A stretch of 16,906 nucleotides of DNA from UBA4742 sp002403895 (lineage in GTDB: Bacteria; Actinomycetota; Acidimicrobiia; Acidimicrobiales; Acidimicrobilacustridaceae): positions 1 through 16,906 of the forward strand of contig DAISGD010000066.1 in the NCBI GenBank assembly GCA_036823295.1. Reading direction: 5' to 3'. The notes beneath the pieces were generated by a model. It saw nothing but the letters and a program-made list of their open reading frames with translations. It made no database searches and was not told where the DNA came from. Shown piece by piece: positions 1-7,080 of the stretch. Position numbers and translations under genes: made by a program. How positions within the stretch are numbered: position 1 is the first letter of the stretch; each line of letters starts with the position of its first letter.

Positions 1-359
1 AGCTCGGCCGTGGTCGCGAGATGATCGACCCACTCCTGAGGCACGTACGTGAACCAGGCGTGAGGAGAGTCGGTGTCCTTGCGCGGCGGCAGGTAGTCCC
101 AGAGGTCGAGGTTGTCCTTGCCCGGGACCATGGCGAGAACGTCCATCGGGAAGCGGTCCTGTTCGTCGAACTGCAGGAACTCCCATCTGAGCTCCAGCAC
201 GGCGAGGCCGTCGTCATCCGGGACGATCGAGACCGACACGGACGCTCCGAACACCCTGACCGCCGCAGGCGTCCCCGGGGCACTCGCTGCGGCGAGCAGC
301 GCGCCGAGCACCAGACCGTGCGCAGCCCGCTCTGACTCGCACTCCGCGGCGAAGGCCAC
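1..359 (-). CDS. Hypothetical protein, 5' part only (runs off the left edge)
   Basis: An open frame on the minus strand runs from GTG at 359 through the window edge with no stop, giving 119 complete codons. Third positions are almost all G or C, as in the clear genes here. The protein starts VAFAAECESERAAHG. It contains an alternating hydrophobic stretch (VRVFGASVSVSIVPDD), an acidic-aromatic segment (LRWEFLQFDEQDRFPMD) and a Trp-rich end (LWDYLPP, HAWFTYVPQEWVDHL). I recognise no family, and no signal peptide or membrane segment is visible. GTG 359 is the only ATG/GTG/TTG in this frame between the tRNA and the coding stretch. It has no good ribosome-binding site: a GGGGAA lies about 23 bases upstream, nearer to a CTG at 371. 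The gene diverges from tRNA-Gly. The frame is probably real; the start is uncertain. Confidence 0.6.
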   Translation of the reverse strand, partial: MAFAAECESERAAHGLVLGALLAAASAPGTPAAVRVFGASVSVSIVPDDDGLAVLELRWEFLQFDEQDRFPMDVLAMVPGKDNLDLWDYLPPRKDTDSPHAWFTYVPQEWVDHLATTAE

Positions 360-406
360 CTCGAGCTTCAGGAGCCGCCCGGTTCCCCTTCGCCGCTCGT
401 CACCGC

Positions 407-412
407 TAGCGT
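407..412 (+). promoter_or_regulatory. Candidate -10 hexamer for tRNA-Gly
   Basis: TAGCGT lies 12 bases before the first base of tRNA-Gly. A weak TTCCCC at 383-388 sits 18 bases further upstream as a possible -35. tRNA-His and tRNA-Lys show a TAnnnT hexamer at nearly the same distance (13 bases), which supports the reading. No start-site data are available. Confidence 0.35.
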
Positions 413-424
413 GACGGCCCGTTC

Positions 425-499
425 GCGGGTGTAGCTCAATGGCTAGAGTCCCTGCCTTCCAAGCAGGCTATGCGGGTTCGATTCCCGTCACCCGCTCCA
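425..499 (+). tRNA. tRNA-Gly (anticodon TCC)
   Basis: A full cloverleaf can be drawn. The acceptor stem is GCGGGTG pairing with CACCCGC (489-495), with discriminator T496 and an encoded CCA at 497-499. The anticodon stem is CCTGC/GCAGG, with loop CTTCCAA giving anticodon TCC at 458-460. The T arm is GCGGG TTCGATT CCCGT, which closes with one G-U pair. This tRNA reads GGA and GGG glycine codons. Confidence 0.95.
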
Positions 500-772
500 C
501 TACTGCTACAAGGGATCGCGGCCAACGACGGTCTCGGTCGAAACGGAGCTTGCGGGCGATTTGCGCGCGTGTGGTCCACCCGGAGGGGCTATGTCGGGTG
601 CAGCTTGCCGGCGTCTGGGTCGATCCAGGCACCGCGGCTCATGTTGAGGGCGATGGCAACAACGGCGAGCAACTCGTCGAAGGGCGCCGGTTCGGTCGAT
701 CACGGTGAGCATTGGTGCGGCTCCCGGGTCTAGGGTCAGAAGGTCCCGGGTGGCTTCCTGTCAGTCCGGTAC

Positions 773-800
773 TGGGGCCCTCGGTTCGCCGGGGGCCCCA
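773..800. repeat. Strong GC inverted repeat in the intergenic region
   Basis: TGGGGCCC (773-780) and GGGCCCCA (793-800) form a perfect 8-bp stem with a 12-base loop. No T-run follows on either strand, so it is not a standard intrinsic terminator. It lies about 270 bases downstream of tRNA-Gly and 335 bases upstream of the next gene. Its role is unknown. Confidence 0.5.
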
Positions 801-1123
801 CCGCGTTGTTCGGCGGCTACTGGGGGGCCTTTCGCCCGGGCTGCAAATCGGCAGTTCTTTCAGGGAAGGTCATGGGGGGTCTCCTGAAGGTCGAGTTCGC
901 TGGTCACGGTTTGCTGACCTCGAAGGGGGGTGTTCCCGTTTTCCCTCAAGGGATCGCTGGGCAGGGACCGGAGACCAAATAGCATTGGGAGTGACGGACG
1001 CGTCACGAGGCTGGGTCCAGGAGTAGGTTTTGCGGCCATTCCCCGTGGCTAGAACGACTCAATCGCCCGCTGAAACGTTCACATTGCGTAGTGAGCCCAC
1101 GACAATGATTGCTAGCGACGACA

Positions 1124-1135
1124 GGGGGAACCCCC
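1124..1135 (+). promoter_or_regulatory. Ribosome-binding site inside a GGGGGAACCCCC dyad
   Basis: The G-run that serves as Shine-Dalgarno (1124-1128) is followed two bases later by five C residues that touch the ATG at 1136. The dyad could mask the site within one mRNA only as part of a larger fold, since a 2-base loop is too tight. It fixes the choice of start codon. Confidence 0.5.
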
Positions 1136-2059
1136 ATGGCGTTCGGGCGCAAGAAGGCAACCGACAACGAAGACGATGTGAATCTCGAGGCCGAGTTGGC
1201 GACGCTTCGGTCGATTCTCGCTCACTACCCGCCGGCCACACTGTTGCATTTCGGTTCACCGAGCCGGTGCCCCGACTGCGGCGACTACGGGATGGTGGAA
1301 CGGACCAACCACGCCGATGGCGCATGCGTCAACCATTGCCGGGTCTGTCGCCGCGACTGGATCGTGACCTTGCGGGCACTCCGCGCGTATCGCAACGCCC
1401 CGGAGCCGCCGAGCCACCCGTCGGTCAGGGCTTCCGACCCGGCCAAGGTCCCGCCTGACCCAAGCATCAACGTGTCGGACCGACCAGGAGCCGCTCTGGG
1501 CGCATCGCCGGCCGCTGCCGAGCCGACTCCCTCCTACCAGGACCGCCCGGCGAGCAAACCTCCTGATGCGACCAGGGAGCCGATCGGAGCTGGCGTCACC
1601 CCCCACTTGTCGGTGACCGATGCGCCGCTGCGGCTGTTGGTCGTCGAGGACAATCCCTTCGACCTCGCCGTCATCGAGGAGCTCCTCGAGCCATCCACCG
1701 CCACCTCCCAAGTCGAGCTCGCCCACTTCGCGACCCGCCAGCAGGCCGAACTCGCAACGCAGTCAACCCGATTCGACGTCGTTCTCCTCGACCTTGACCT
1801 TCCTGATTCGAACGGACTCACCACCGTGTTGGAATGGCAACACCACCTCACCGAGGAGCTCCCATTGATCGCGCTGGTCGATGAGCCCGACCCGGAACTG
1901 ATCCGAAGGGCCCGGTCGGTCGGTGTCGTCACCGTGATCCAGAAGGCTCACCTCGAGAAACTCGCCACCCAAGGTGAAACCGGGCAGAAGCGGCTGCTCA
2001 AGCTCCTGCGCAACACCGCGGCCGAACGCAAGCCGACGGGGACAATCCGCTTGCACTGA
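1136..2059 (+). CDS. Zinc-ribbon / receiver (REC) domain protein, 307 aa
   Basis: The N-terminal part (residues about 40-75) carries five cysteines: CPDC at 45 and 48, Cys64, and CRVC at 68 and 71. This is a treble-clef or zinc-ribbon-like pattern. A Pro/Ala/Ser-rich linker (about 88-162) follows, then a response-regulator receiver domain (about 164-292). The domain has the acidic pair E171-D172 in LLVVEDN, phospho-acceptor D219 in VVLLDLDLPDSNG, and K270 in VIQKAH. The position that normally holds the conserved Thr/Ser (after beta-4, PLIALVDE) is Val/Asp, so phospho-switching may be altered. No DNA-binding or enzymatic output domain follows, so it resembles a stand-alone adaptor. The start was chosen at ATG 1136 because AGGGGG lies 7 bases upstream. 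An in-frame TTG at 1109 would lie upstream of that site. No kinase gene is adjacent. Confidence 0.85.
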   Translation: MAFGRKKATDNEDDVNLEAELATLRSILAHYPPATLLHFGSPSRCPDCGDYGMVERTNHADGACVNHCRVCRRDWIVTLRALRAYRNAPEPPSHPSVRASDPAKVPPDPSINVSDRPGAALGASPAAAEPTPSYQDRPASKPPDATREPIGAGVTPHLSVTDAPLRLLVVEDNPFDLAVIEELLEPSTATSQVELAHFATRQQAELATQSTRFDVVLLDLDLPDSNGLTTVLEWQHHLTEELPLIALVDEPDPELIRRARSVGVVTVIQKAHLEKLATQGETGQKRLLKLLRNTAAERKPTGTIRLH

Positions 2060-2076
2060 GGCTTCTTGACCCGTCT

Positions 2077-2430
2077 TCAAGGGGCGACGGGGGACGGCCG
2101 GGGGTCGGCCTTCTGGATGCCCCGGATCACGTCATCACCGATGGGCAGCGGCACGCAGCCGTGCTCGTGTTCACAGATGAAGTCGAACTTGGGATCGGCG
2201 GCCGCGTGGCAGGACGAGCAGCTCCCTCCGAAGCGGTTGATCACCTCGGCACCGCCCCGGGTGAGGATCTTCGTTCCCGACGCCGACACGTCGAGGCTGA
2301 AGAACTCCCAATCGTCCGACCCGGCATCGAATCCGGCCCGGCGCTTCACCATGGCCTCCGCCAGCACCGGGATGGCGATCAACACGGCGCGGACCGCCAT
2401 CCACCCGGGCCGACCACCTCGTCTCTTCAT
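2077..2430 (-). CDS. Small membrane-anchored CXXCH (c-type-haem-like) protein, 117 aa
   Basis: The protein begins MKRRGGRPGW, followed by a hydrophobic stretch (about 11-27, MAVRAVLIAIPVLAEAM) that fits an N-terminal membrane anchor. The C-terminal half holds CSSCH at residues 71-75, the covalent haem-attachment signature of c-type cytochromes. A second Cys/His cluster follows (Cys86, His88, His90, Cys92, in ICEHEHGCVPLP). Haem attachment is inferred from the motif; a metal site built from both clusters is an alternative. No Met axial ligand is obvious. Start ATG 2430 is preceded by GGAG only two bases away. In-frame ATGs at 2457 and 2466 are possible but have no better site. The gene diverges from the E2 gene across 106 bases and converges with the receiver-domain gene, whose stop lies 17 bases away. 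Confidence 0.75.
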   Translation of the reverse strand: MKRRGGRPGWMAVRAVLIAIPVLAEAMVKRRAGFDAGSDDWEFFSLDVSASGTKILTRGGAEVINRFGGSCSSCHAAADPKFDFICEHEHGCVPLPIGDDVIRGIQKADPRPSPVAP

Positions 2431-2536
2431 CACTCCATCTTCGTCAGCCGCAGCCATTCGGTTCATCCGAGCACCGAAGTCGCCATGAGGGCACAGTAGG
2501 GACCGCACACTCGACGCGATCCCGGGGAGGTTGAAC
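2431..2536. promoter_or_regulatory. Divergent intergenic region between CXXCH protein and E2 genes
   Basis: These 106 bases must hold the promoters of both divergent genes. I see no hexamer pair on either strand that I would trust. The only clear signal is GGGGAGG at 2524-2530, a strong ribosome-binding site 6 bases before the E2 ATG. Confidence 0.45.
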
Positions 2537-3769
2537 ATGGAGCAGGTGCCGATGCCGCAGCTCGGTGAGACGGTCACCGAGGGCACCGTGATCCGCTGGC
2601 TCAAGCAGGAGGGCGAGCCGATCGCGACGGACGAGCCGCTGTTCGAGGTCTCCACCGACAAGGTCGATACCGAGGTCCCCTCCGCCCACGCCGGGTGGGT
2701 GCGATCACTGCTCGTCGTCGAGGGCGACACCGTGCCCATCGGCACCATCGTCGCCCTCATCGGCACCTCGCCCGACGAGCCGCTCCCCGACCCCGCCGCC
2801 GCTCCCGAGCCAGTCCCAGTCGCCACGGTCACGCCCTCATCGTCGACCGACGACGATCAGTCGGCGCCATCGGGCGAGCGCGGCCCGTTCCTCAGCCCCG
2901 TCGTACGACGGTTGCTGGACGAGCACGGGCTCGACGTGACGCAGGTAGGTGGATCAGGTCGCGACGGGCGCATCACCCGCGCCGACGTCCTGGCTGTCGC
3001 CGCCAGTATCCCTGCCGCCAGTGACACGGTAGAGAGCGGAGGCCGCCCGGCATCAACACCCCCCTCTCCTACCGTGATGCCCGGTGCCACCGACGACGTG
3101 GTCCCGTTCACCGCGGCCCGCCGGGCCACTGCTCAGCACATGCGACGTTCGCTCGACACCAGCGCCCATGCCCTGGTGACCACCGAGGTCGACTACGCCG
3201 GCGTGGACCAGATCCGTCCGGGCACCGGCCTGTCGTATCTGCCCTTCGTGGCCCGGGCGGTGCTCGACGCCCTGCGGGCGTTCCCGCTGCTCAACGCCTC
3301 AGTGGGTGACGACTGCCTCGTCGTGCATCGCCAGCTTCACCTCGGCATCGCGGTGGACGTGGCCGGCGAAGCCCTCATGGTGCCGGTGATCCGCGACGCC
3401 GACCTGCTGCGGCTGAGCGGATTGGCCGACGCGGTGGCCGGCGTCGCGTCTCGGGCCCGCGCCCACCGCCTCGCCCTCGACGAGCTCACCGGTGCCACCT
3501 TCACCCTCACCAACGTGGGGGCCGCCGGCACCCTGGTCACTGCGCCGATCATCAACCAACCCCAGGTCGCCATCCTCTCCACCGACGGGGTGCGGCCCAA
3601 ACCGGTGGCCTGCGCCGGGCCCGGAGGCGAGTGGGCGGTCACCGTCCACCCCATCGGCAACCTGTCGCTCAGCTTCGATCACCGAGCGGTGGACGGCGCT
3701 TACGCCGCCACCTTCTTGGCCCAAGTGCGCGACACGCTTCAGTCCCGAGACTGGTCCACCGAGGTCTAG
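2537..3769 (+). CDS. Dihydrolipoamide acyltransferase, E2 of a 2-oxoacid dehydrogenase (branched-chain type), 410 aa
   Basis: This is the E2 core enzyme. It transfers the acyl group from E1 onto CoA through a swinging lipoyl arm. Domains in order: one lipoyl domain (about 1-77) with lipoyl-lysine K42 in STDKVDTEV; a Pro/Ala/Ser linker; a peripheral-subunit-binding domain (about 117-155, SPVVRRLLDEHGLD then GRITRADVL); a second linker; and the catalytic acyltransferase domain (about 190-405). The active-site motif DHRAVDG at 381-387 carries His382 and Asp386. One lipoyl domain and about 410 residues are usual for BCKDH-type E2. The start is ATG 2537, 6 bases after GGGGAGG; an upstream TTG at 2531 directly abuts that site. 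The stop touches the GTG of the fused E1 gene, so the two are translated as a pair. The substrate (branched-chain 2-oxoacids rather than pyruvate) is inferred from that neighbour and the nearby amino acid dehydrogenase. No E3 gene is in the window. Confidence 0.93.
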   Translation: MEQVPMPQLGETVTEGTVIRWLKQEGEPIATDEPLFEVSTDKVDTEVPSAHAGWVRSLLVVEGDTVPIGTIVALIGTSPDEPLPDPAAAPEPVPVATVTPSSSTDDDQSAPSGERGPFLSPVVRRLLDEHGLDVTQVGGSGRDGRITRADVLAVAASIPAASDTVESGGRPASTPPSPTVMPGATDDVVPFTAARRATAQHMRRSLDTSAHALVTTEVDYAGVDQIRPGTGLSYLPFVARAVLDALRAFPLLNASVGDDCLVVHRQLHLGIAVDVAGEALMVPVIRDADLLRLSGLADAVAGVASRARAHRLALDELTGATFTLTNVGAAGTLVTAPIINQPQVAILSTDGVRPKPVACAGPGGEWAVTVHPIGNLSLSFDHRAVDGAYAATFLAQVRDTLQSRDWSTEV

Positions 3770-5866
3770 GTGAGCCATCACGATGCCGGACGCCGCCGCC
3801 ACCACGGCTTCGCCGTGAGCGAGTGGATCGAGGACTTCCGCACGGCGTGCGTGTCACGGGCCATCGATGACGGCGAGATCCGGATGCAGAAGCAGAGCCG
3901 GGTCTTCTTCCAAATCTCCGGCGCCGGTCACGAGACGCTCGGGCTGGGGCTGGCCCGCCACCTCCGCCCGGCCTACGACTGGTTCTTCCCCTACTACCGG
4001 GACCAGGCGTTGTGCCTCGGCGTCGGGGTCACCCCCAAGGAGATCCTGTTGCAGGCCGTGGGCTCGGCTGAGGACCCGAGCTCGGGCGGGCGCCAGATGC
4101 CGTCGCACTGGGGCAACGACACGTTGAACCTGGTGACGCAGTCGAGTCCCACCGGCAGCCAGTGCATCCCCGCCGTCGGCTGCGCCGAAGCGGCTCGCTA
4201 CATCGTGCGGCGCCCCGACCTGCCCGGGTGCTCGGCCCATGGTGACGAGCTGACCTACGTCAGCCTGGGCGAGGGAGCGTGCAGCGAGGGCGAGTTCTGG
4301 GAAAGCCTCAACACCGCCTGCACCCTGCACCTCCCCGTCCTCTACGTGGTGGCCGACAACGGCTACGCCATCTCGGTGCCGGCCAGCGACCAGAGCCCCG
4401 CACCGGTCATCGAGTTGGTCCGTGGATTCCGGGGACTGCGCACCGCCCGGGTCGACGGCACCGACTACCTGGCCGTGCGCCGGATCGGTCGTTCGATGGT
4501 GGAACACGTCCGAGCCGGAGTCGGCCCCGCGCTCATCCACGCCGACGTGGTCCGGCCCTATTCGCACTCGGCCGCCGACACGCAGAGCAAGTACCGGCCC
4601 GGCCCCGAGCTGGCCGAAGAGGCCACCCACGATCCCATCGACCGGCTCGAACACGAACTCGTCGACGCCGGCCTGCTGACCGCCGACGAAGTCGCCGCCA
4701 TCCGAGCCGAGGCCATCGAAGACGTGGCCAAAGCGACCGCCGAGGCGGTCGCCGCCGCCCGACCCGACCCGGCCTCAGTACGGCTCCAGGTGACCGCCAT
4801 GCCGTCGCGACCCATCCCGGCGGAGCCACCGGCAGCGTCGGGCGATCCGGTCGGCCTGGGCGAGGCGATCCGGCTCACCCTGCACGAGCAGCTGGGGGCC
4901 GACGAGCGGATCCGGGTGTTCGGAGAGGACGTGGCTGACGCTCGCGAAGCGGTGCTGGCCCAGGTGGAAGGCAAGGGCGGCGTGTTCGGCACGACCCACG
5001 GGCTCCAACGCGACTTCGGTCAGGCCCGCTGCTACAACACGCCGCTGTCGGAGGCCAACATCATCGGGCGGGCGGTGGGCCAGGGCCTGCGGGGCCTTCG
5101 GCCCGCACCGGAGATCCAGTTCTTCGACTACATCTGGCCGGCCATGACCCAGATCAAGAGCGAGGCAGCGACGATCCGTTGGCGCTCCAACGGGCGCTTC
5201 TCCTGCCCGATGGTGATCCGGGTGCCCATCGGGGGCTACCTCACCGGTGGCGCCATCTGGCACAGCCAGTGCGGGGAGAGCATCTTCGCCCACATCCCCG
5301 GCCTGCTCATCGCCTTCCCGTCACGGGCGTCGGACGCCGCCGGGCTCCTGCGCTACGCCTTCCAGTGCGAAGACCCGGTGCTTTTCTGTGAGCACAAGCA
5401 TCTGCTGCGCCAGTCCTACGCCGCCGACCCGTTCCCTGACGCCGGCTACGTGCTGCCCTTCGGTCACGGCGCCATCCGCCGTCCAGGGGACGACCTCACC
5501 ATCGTGACCTGGGGTGCCACCGTGGAACGCTCCTTGCGGGCGGCCAAGCGGGCGGCCCAGGTCGACGGGCTCGAGGTTGAAGTGGTGGACCTGCGCACCA
5601 TCGCCCCGTGGGATCACGACATCGTGGCGGGGAGTGTGGCCACCACCCATCGCCTATTGGTGGTGCACGAGGATGTACTCACCGCGGGTTTCGGTGCCGA
5701 GGTGGCGGCCTGGGCCGCCGAGCACTGTTTCACCGACCTCGATGCCCCGGTGCAGCGGGTGGCCGCCATCGATACCCCGGTCGCCTACGAACCGACGCTC
5801 GAGAATGCCATCCTGCCCCAGGTCGACGACATCTACGCCGCCATCACCGACCTCTGCGGTTTCTAG
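3770..5866 (+). CDS. Fused E1 alpha/beta of a 2-oxoacid dehydrogenase (2-oxoisovalerate type), 698 aa
   Basis: This thiamine-diphosphate enzyme decarboxylates a 2-oxoacid and passes the acyl group to E2 lipoyl. Residues about 15-330 match E1 alpha. They include the ThDP/Mg motif GEGACSEGEFWESLN (167-181, closed by DN at 196-197) and a phospho-loop-like segment HSAADTQSKYR (266-276). An Ala/Pro-rich linker (about 330-360) leads into E1 beta (about 361-698). That part carries FGEDVAD (384-390), NTPLSEANIIG (423-433) and the catalytic-His segment WHSQCGE around His498. In most bacteria alpha and beta are separate genes; the fusion is known in some phyla and is intact here with no stop or frameshift. 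GTG 3770 directly follows the E2 TAG, and GAGG in the end of E2 serves as ribosome-binding site. Another GTG at 3815 (SEWIEDF) is possible. The branched-chain substrate is inferred from the sequence type and the adjacent Leu/Val dehydrogenase. Confidence 0.9.
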   Translation: MSHHDAGRRRHHGFAVSEWIEDFRTACVSRAIDDGEIRMQKQSRVFFQISGAGHETLGLGLARHLRPAYDWFFPYYRDQALCLGVGVTPKEILLQAVGSAEDPSSGGRQMPSHWGNDTLNLVTQSSPTGSQCIPAVGCAEAARYIVRRPDLPGCSAHGDELTYVSLGEGACSEGEFWESLNTACTLHLPVLYVVADNGYAISVPASDQSPAPVIELVRGFRGLRTARVDGTDYLAVRRIGRSMVEHVRAGVGPALIHADVVRPYSHSAADTQSKYRPGPELAEEATHDPIDRLEHELVDAGLLTADEVAAIRAEAIEDVAKATAEAVAAARPDPASVRLQVTAMPSRPIPAEPPAASGDPVGLGEAIRLTLHEQLGADERIRVFGEDVADAREAVLAQVEGKGGVFGTTHGLQRDFGQARCYNTPLSEANIIGRAVGQGLRGLRPAPEIQFFDYIWPAMTQIKSEAATIRWRSNGRFSCPMVIRVPIGGYLTGGAIWHSQCGESIFAHIPGLLIAFPSRASDAAGLLRYAFQCEDPVLFCEHKHLLRQSYAADPFPDAGYVLPFGHGAIRRPGDDLTIVTWGATVERSLRAAKRAAQVDGLEVEVVDLRTIAPWDHDIVAGSVATTHRLLVVHEDVLTAGFGAEVAAWAAEHCFTDLDAPVQRVAAIDTPVAYEPTLENAILPQVDDIYAAITDLCGF

Positions 5867-5880
5867 CTGCGGTCGGCCGC

Positions 5881-6996
5881 CTAGGCCGTCACCGCTGCCT
5901 GCAACCGCTCAGCTATCCGAAGGCGGGCGAGACGGTCAGCGGCCGCCAGCGGGGACTCCCCCAGCGCCGCCGCCTCACGAAACAGCGCCGAGGTGATCGG
6001 GCCGATCTCGCGTACCCGATGCTCGACCCGGACGGGGTCGAATCCGTGGCGCTCATCGGCCACGTGGATCAGCCCGCCGGCATTGACCAGGAAGTCGGGA
6101 GCGTAGGTGATGCCGGCCGCCATCAACCGGTCGGCGTCATCCGCCTCGGCCAGTTGGTTGTTGGCTGAGCCCACCACCATGCGACACCGCAGCTCGGGGA
6201 TCGTTCGGGCGTTGAGGATGCCGCCGAGAGCGCACGGCGAGAAGACGTCGGTGGGAAGTCGGTGAGCCTGATCCGGCCGGGTGCTGTGGACCGCCAGCGT
6301 GCTGGTGAGCGCCTCGACCGCGGCGCGATCGACATCGGAAATGGTCACGTCGGCCCCCGCGTCGACCAGGAGCTCGACCAACGGCCGACCCACCTTGCCC
6401 ACACCCAGCACGGTGACCCGCACGCTGTCGAGGTCGCTGGAGTCCGTGACGAAGCCGACGGTCGACCGCAGCGCCTCGAACACGCCGAGCGCAGTCGAGC
6501 CGCTCGGGTCGCCCGACCCGGACTCTTCCGGCGATCGCCCCGCAACGTGGTCGGTCATTTGGCCGATCAGGTCCATGTCGGCCACCGTGGTCCCGACGTC
6601 CTCGGCGGTGATGTATCGACCGTCCAACCGCTCGACCATTTTGCCGAAGGCCCGCAGTCGCGCCTCGGTCCGATCCGTGTGCGGATCGCCGATGATGACG
6701 GCCTTGCCTCCACCGAGATCAAGGCCGGCCAGTGATGCCTTGGCCGTCATGGCCCGACCCAGCCGCATGGCGTCCGCCATCGCTTCGGCCACCGTGTTGT
6801 AGGGATGGAAACGGCAGCCACCGAGCGCGGGACCGAGCACCGTCGAGTGGATCGAGATGACCGCTCGCAACCCGGATACCCGGTCGTGGACGACAACCAC
6901 CTCCTCGGGCGGGTCGTCAACCGGCTCCACGAAGGGTTCGAATACCGGGGTGACCGACCCAGCCACTATCGCTGGGTCGTCGAGTGACGTGGTCAT
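5881..6996 (-). CDS. Leu/Val/Phe-type amino acid dehydrogenase, 371 aa
   Basis: This NAD-dependent enzyme oxidatively deaminates leucine, valine or related amino acids to the 2-oxoacid. The N-terminal catalytic domain shows GPALGGCR (55-62), K86 (substrate carboxylate) and catalytic K98 in the hallmark stretch AGLDLGGGKAVIIGDP. AEDVGTTVADM (131-141) follows. The Rossmann domain has GVGKVG (198-203), and NNQLAE and NAGG lie further on, all typical of the Glu/Leu/Phe/Val dehydrogenase family. The length fits leucine/valine dehydrogenases (about 360). The start is ATG 6996, 5 bases after AGGAGG (7002-7007); an upstream in-frame ATG at 7041 lies before that site. The gene converges on the E2-E1 operon with 14 bases between stops, so the two units make consecutive steps of branched-chain amino acid breakdown. 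Exact substrate preference cannot be read from the sequence. Confidence 0.93.
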   Translation of the reverse strand: MTTSLDDPAIVAGSVTPVFEPFVEPVDDPPEEVVVVHDRVSGLRAVISIHSTVLGPALGGCRFHPYNTVAEAMADAMRLGRAMTAKASLAGLDLGGGKAVIIGDPHTDRTEARLRAFGKMVERLDGRYITAEDVGTTVADMDLIGQMTDHVAGRSPEESGSGDPSGSTALGVFEALRSTVGFVTDSSDLDSVRVTVLGVGKVGRPLVELLVDAGADVTISDVDRAAVEALTSTLAVHSTRPDQAHRLPTDVFSPCALGGILNARTIPELRCRMVVGSANNQLAEADDADRLMAAGITYAPDFLVNAGGLIHVADERHGFDPVRVEHRVREIGPITSALFREAAALGESPLAAADRLARLRIAERLQAAVTA

Positions 6997-7001
6997 GGGG
7001 A

Positions 7002-7007
7002 CCTCCT
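7002..7007 (-). promoter_or_regulatory. Ribosome-binding site of the amino acid dehydrogenase
   Basis: AGGAGG on the minus strand, 5 bases before ATG 6996. It decides the start against the upstream in-frame ATG at 7041. Confidence 0.8.
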
Positions 7008-7080
7008 GGACGTCGTTGTCCATTATGGAGTGTCGGCCCATGGCGTGCCGAACACAACGTCGCTCGGCCGATTCCTCCGA

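Larger units (their letters stand above)
500..1135. other. Long intergenic region, no convincing gene
   Basis: No frame in this 636-base stretch has convincing gene-like codon use. On the minus strand, a 36-codon open piece (699 down to 592, ending at a TAG at 589-591) reads like protein: PAPFDELLAVVAIALNM, then SRGAWIDPDAGKLHPT. It has no clear start, and a stop (700-702) lies just upstream. Another minus frame just beyond gives ARKLRFDR-like text. These may be remnants of a decayed gene; I cannot name the family. Bases 700-1100 hold G-rich runs, a strong GC hairpin (773-800) and nothing else I can assign. The last part should carry the promoter of the downstream receiver-domain gene, but I see no clear -35/-10 pair. 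Confidence 0.6.

Noticed and set aside
439..708. Plus-strand open frame across tRNA-Gly (FQAGYAGSIPVTRST)
   Set aside because: It is a translation of the tRNA itself; no ribosome-binding site or domain follows.
773..800. Intrinsic terminator for tRNA-Gly
   Set aside because: It lies about 270 bases from the tRNA and has no T-run; kept only as an inverted repeat of unknown role.
712..1026. GTG-started 104-codon plus-strand open frame
   Set aside because: No domain, poor codon pattern, and it spans the strong hairpin at 773-800.
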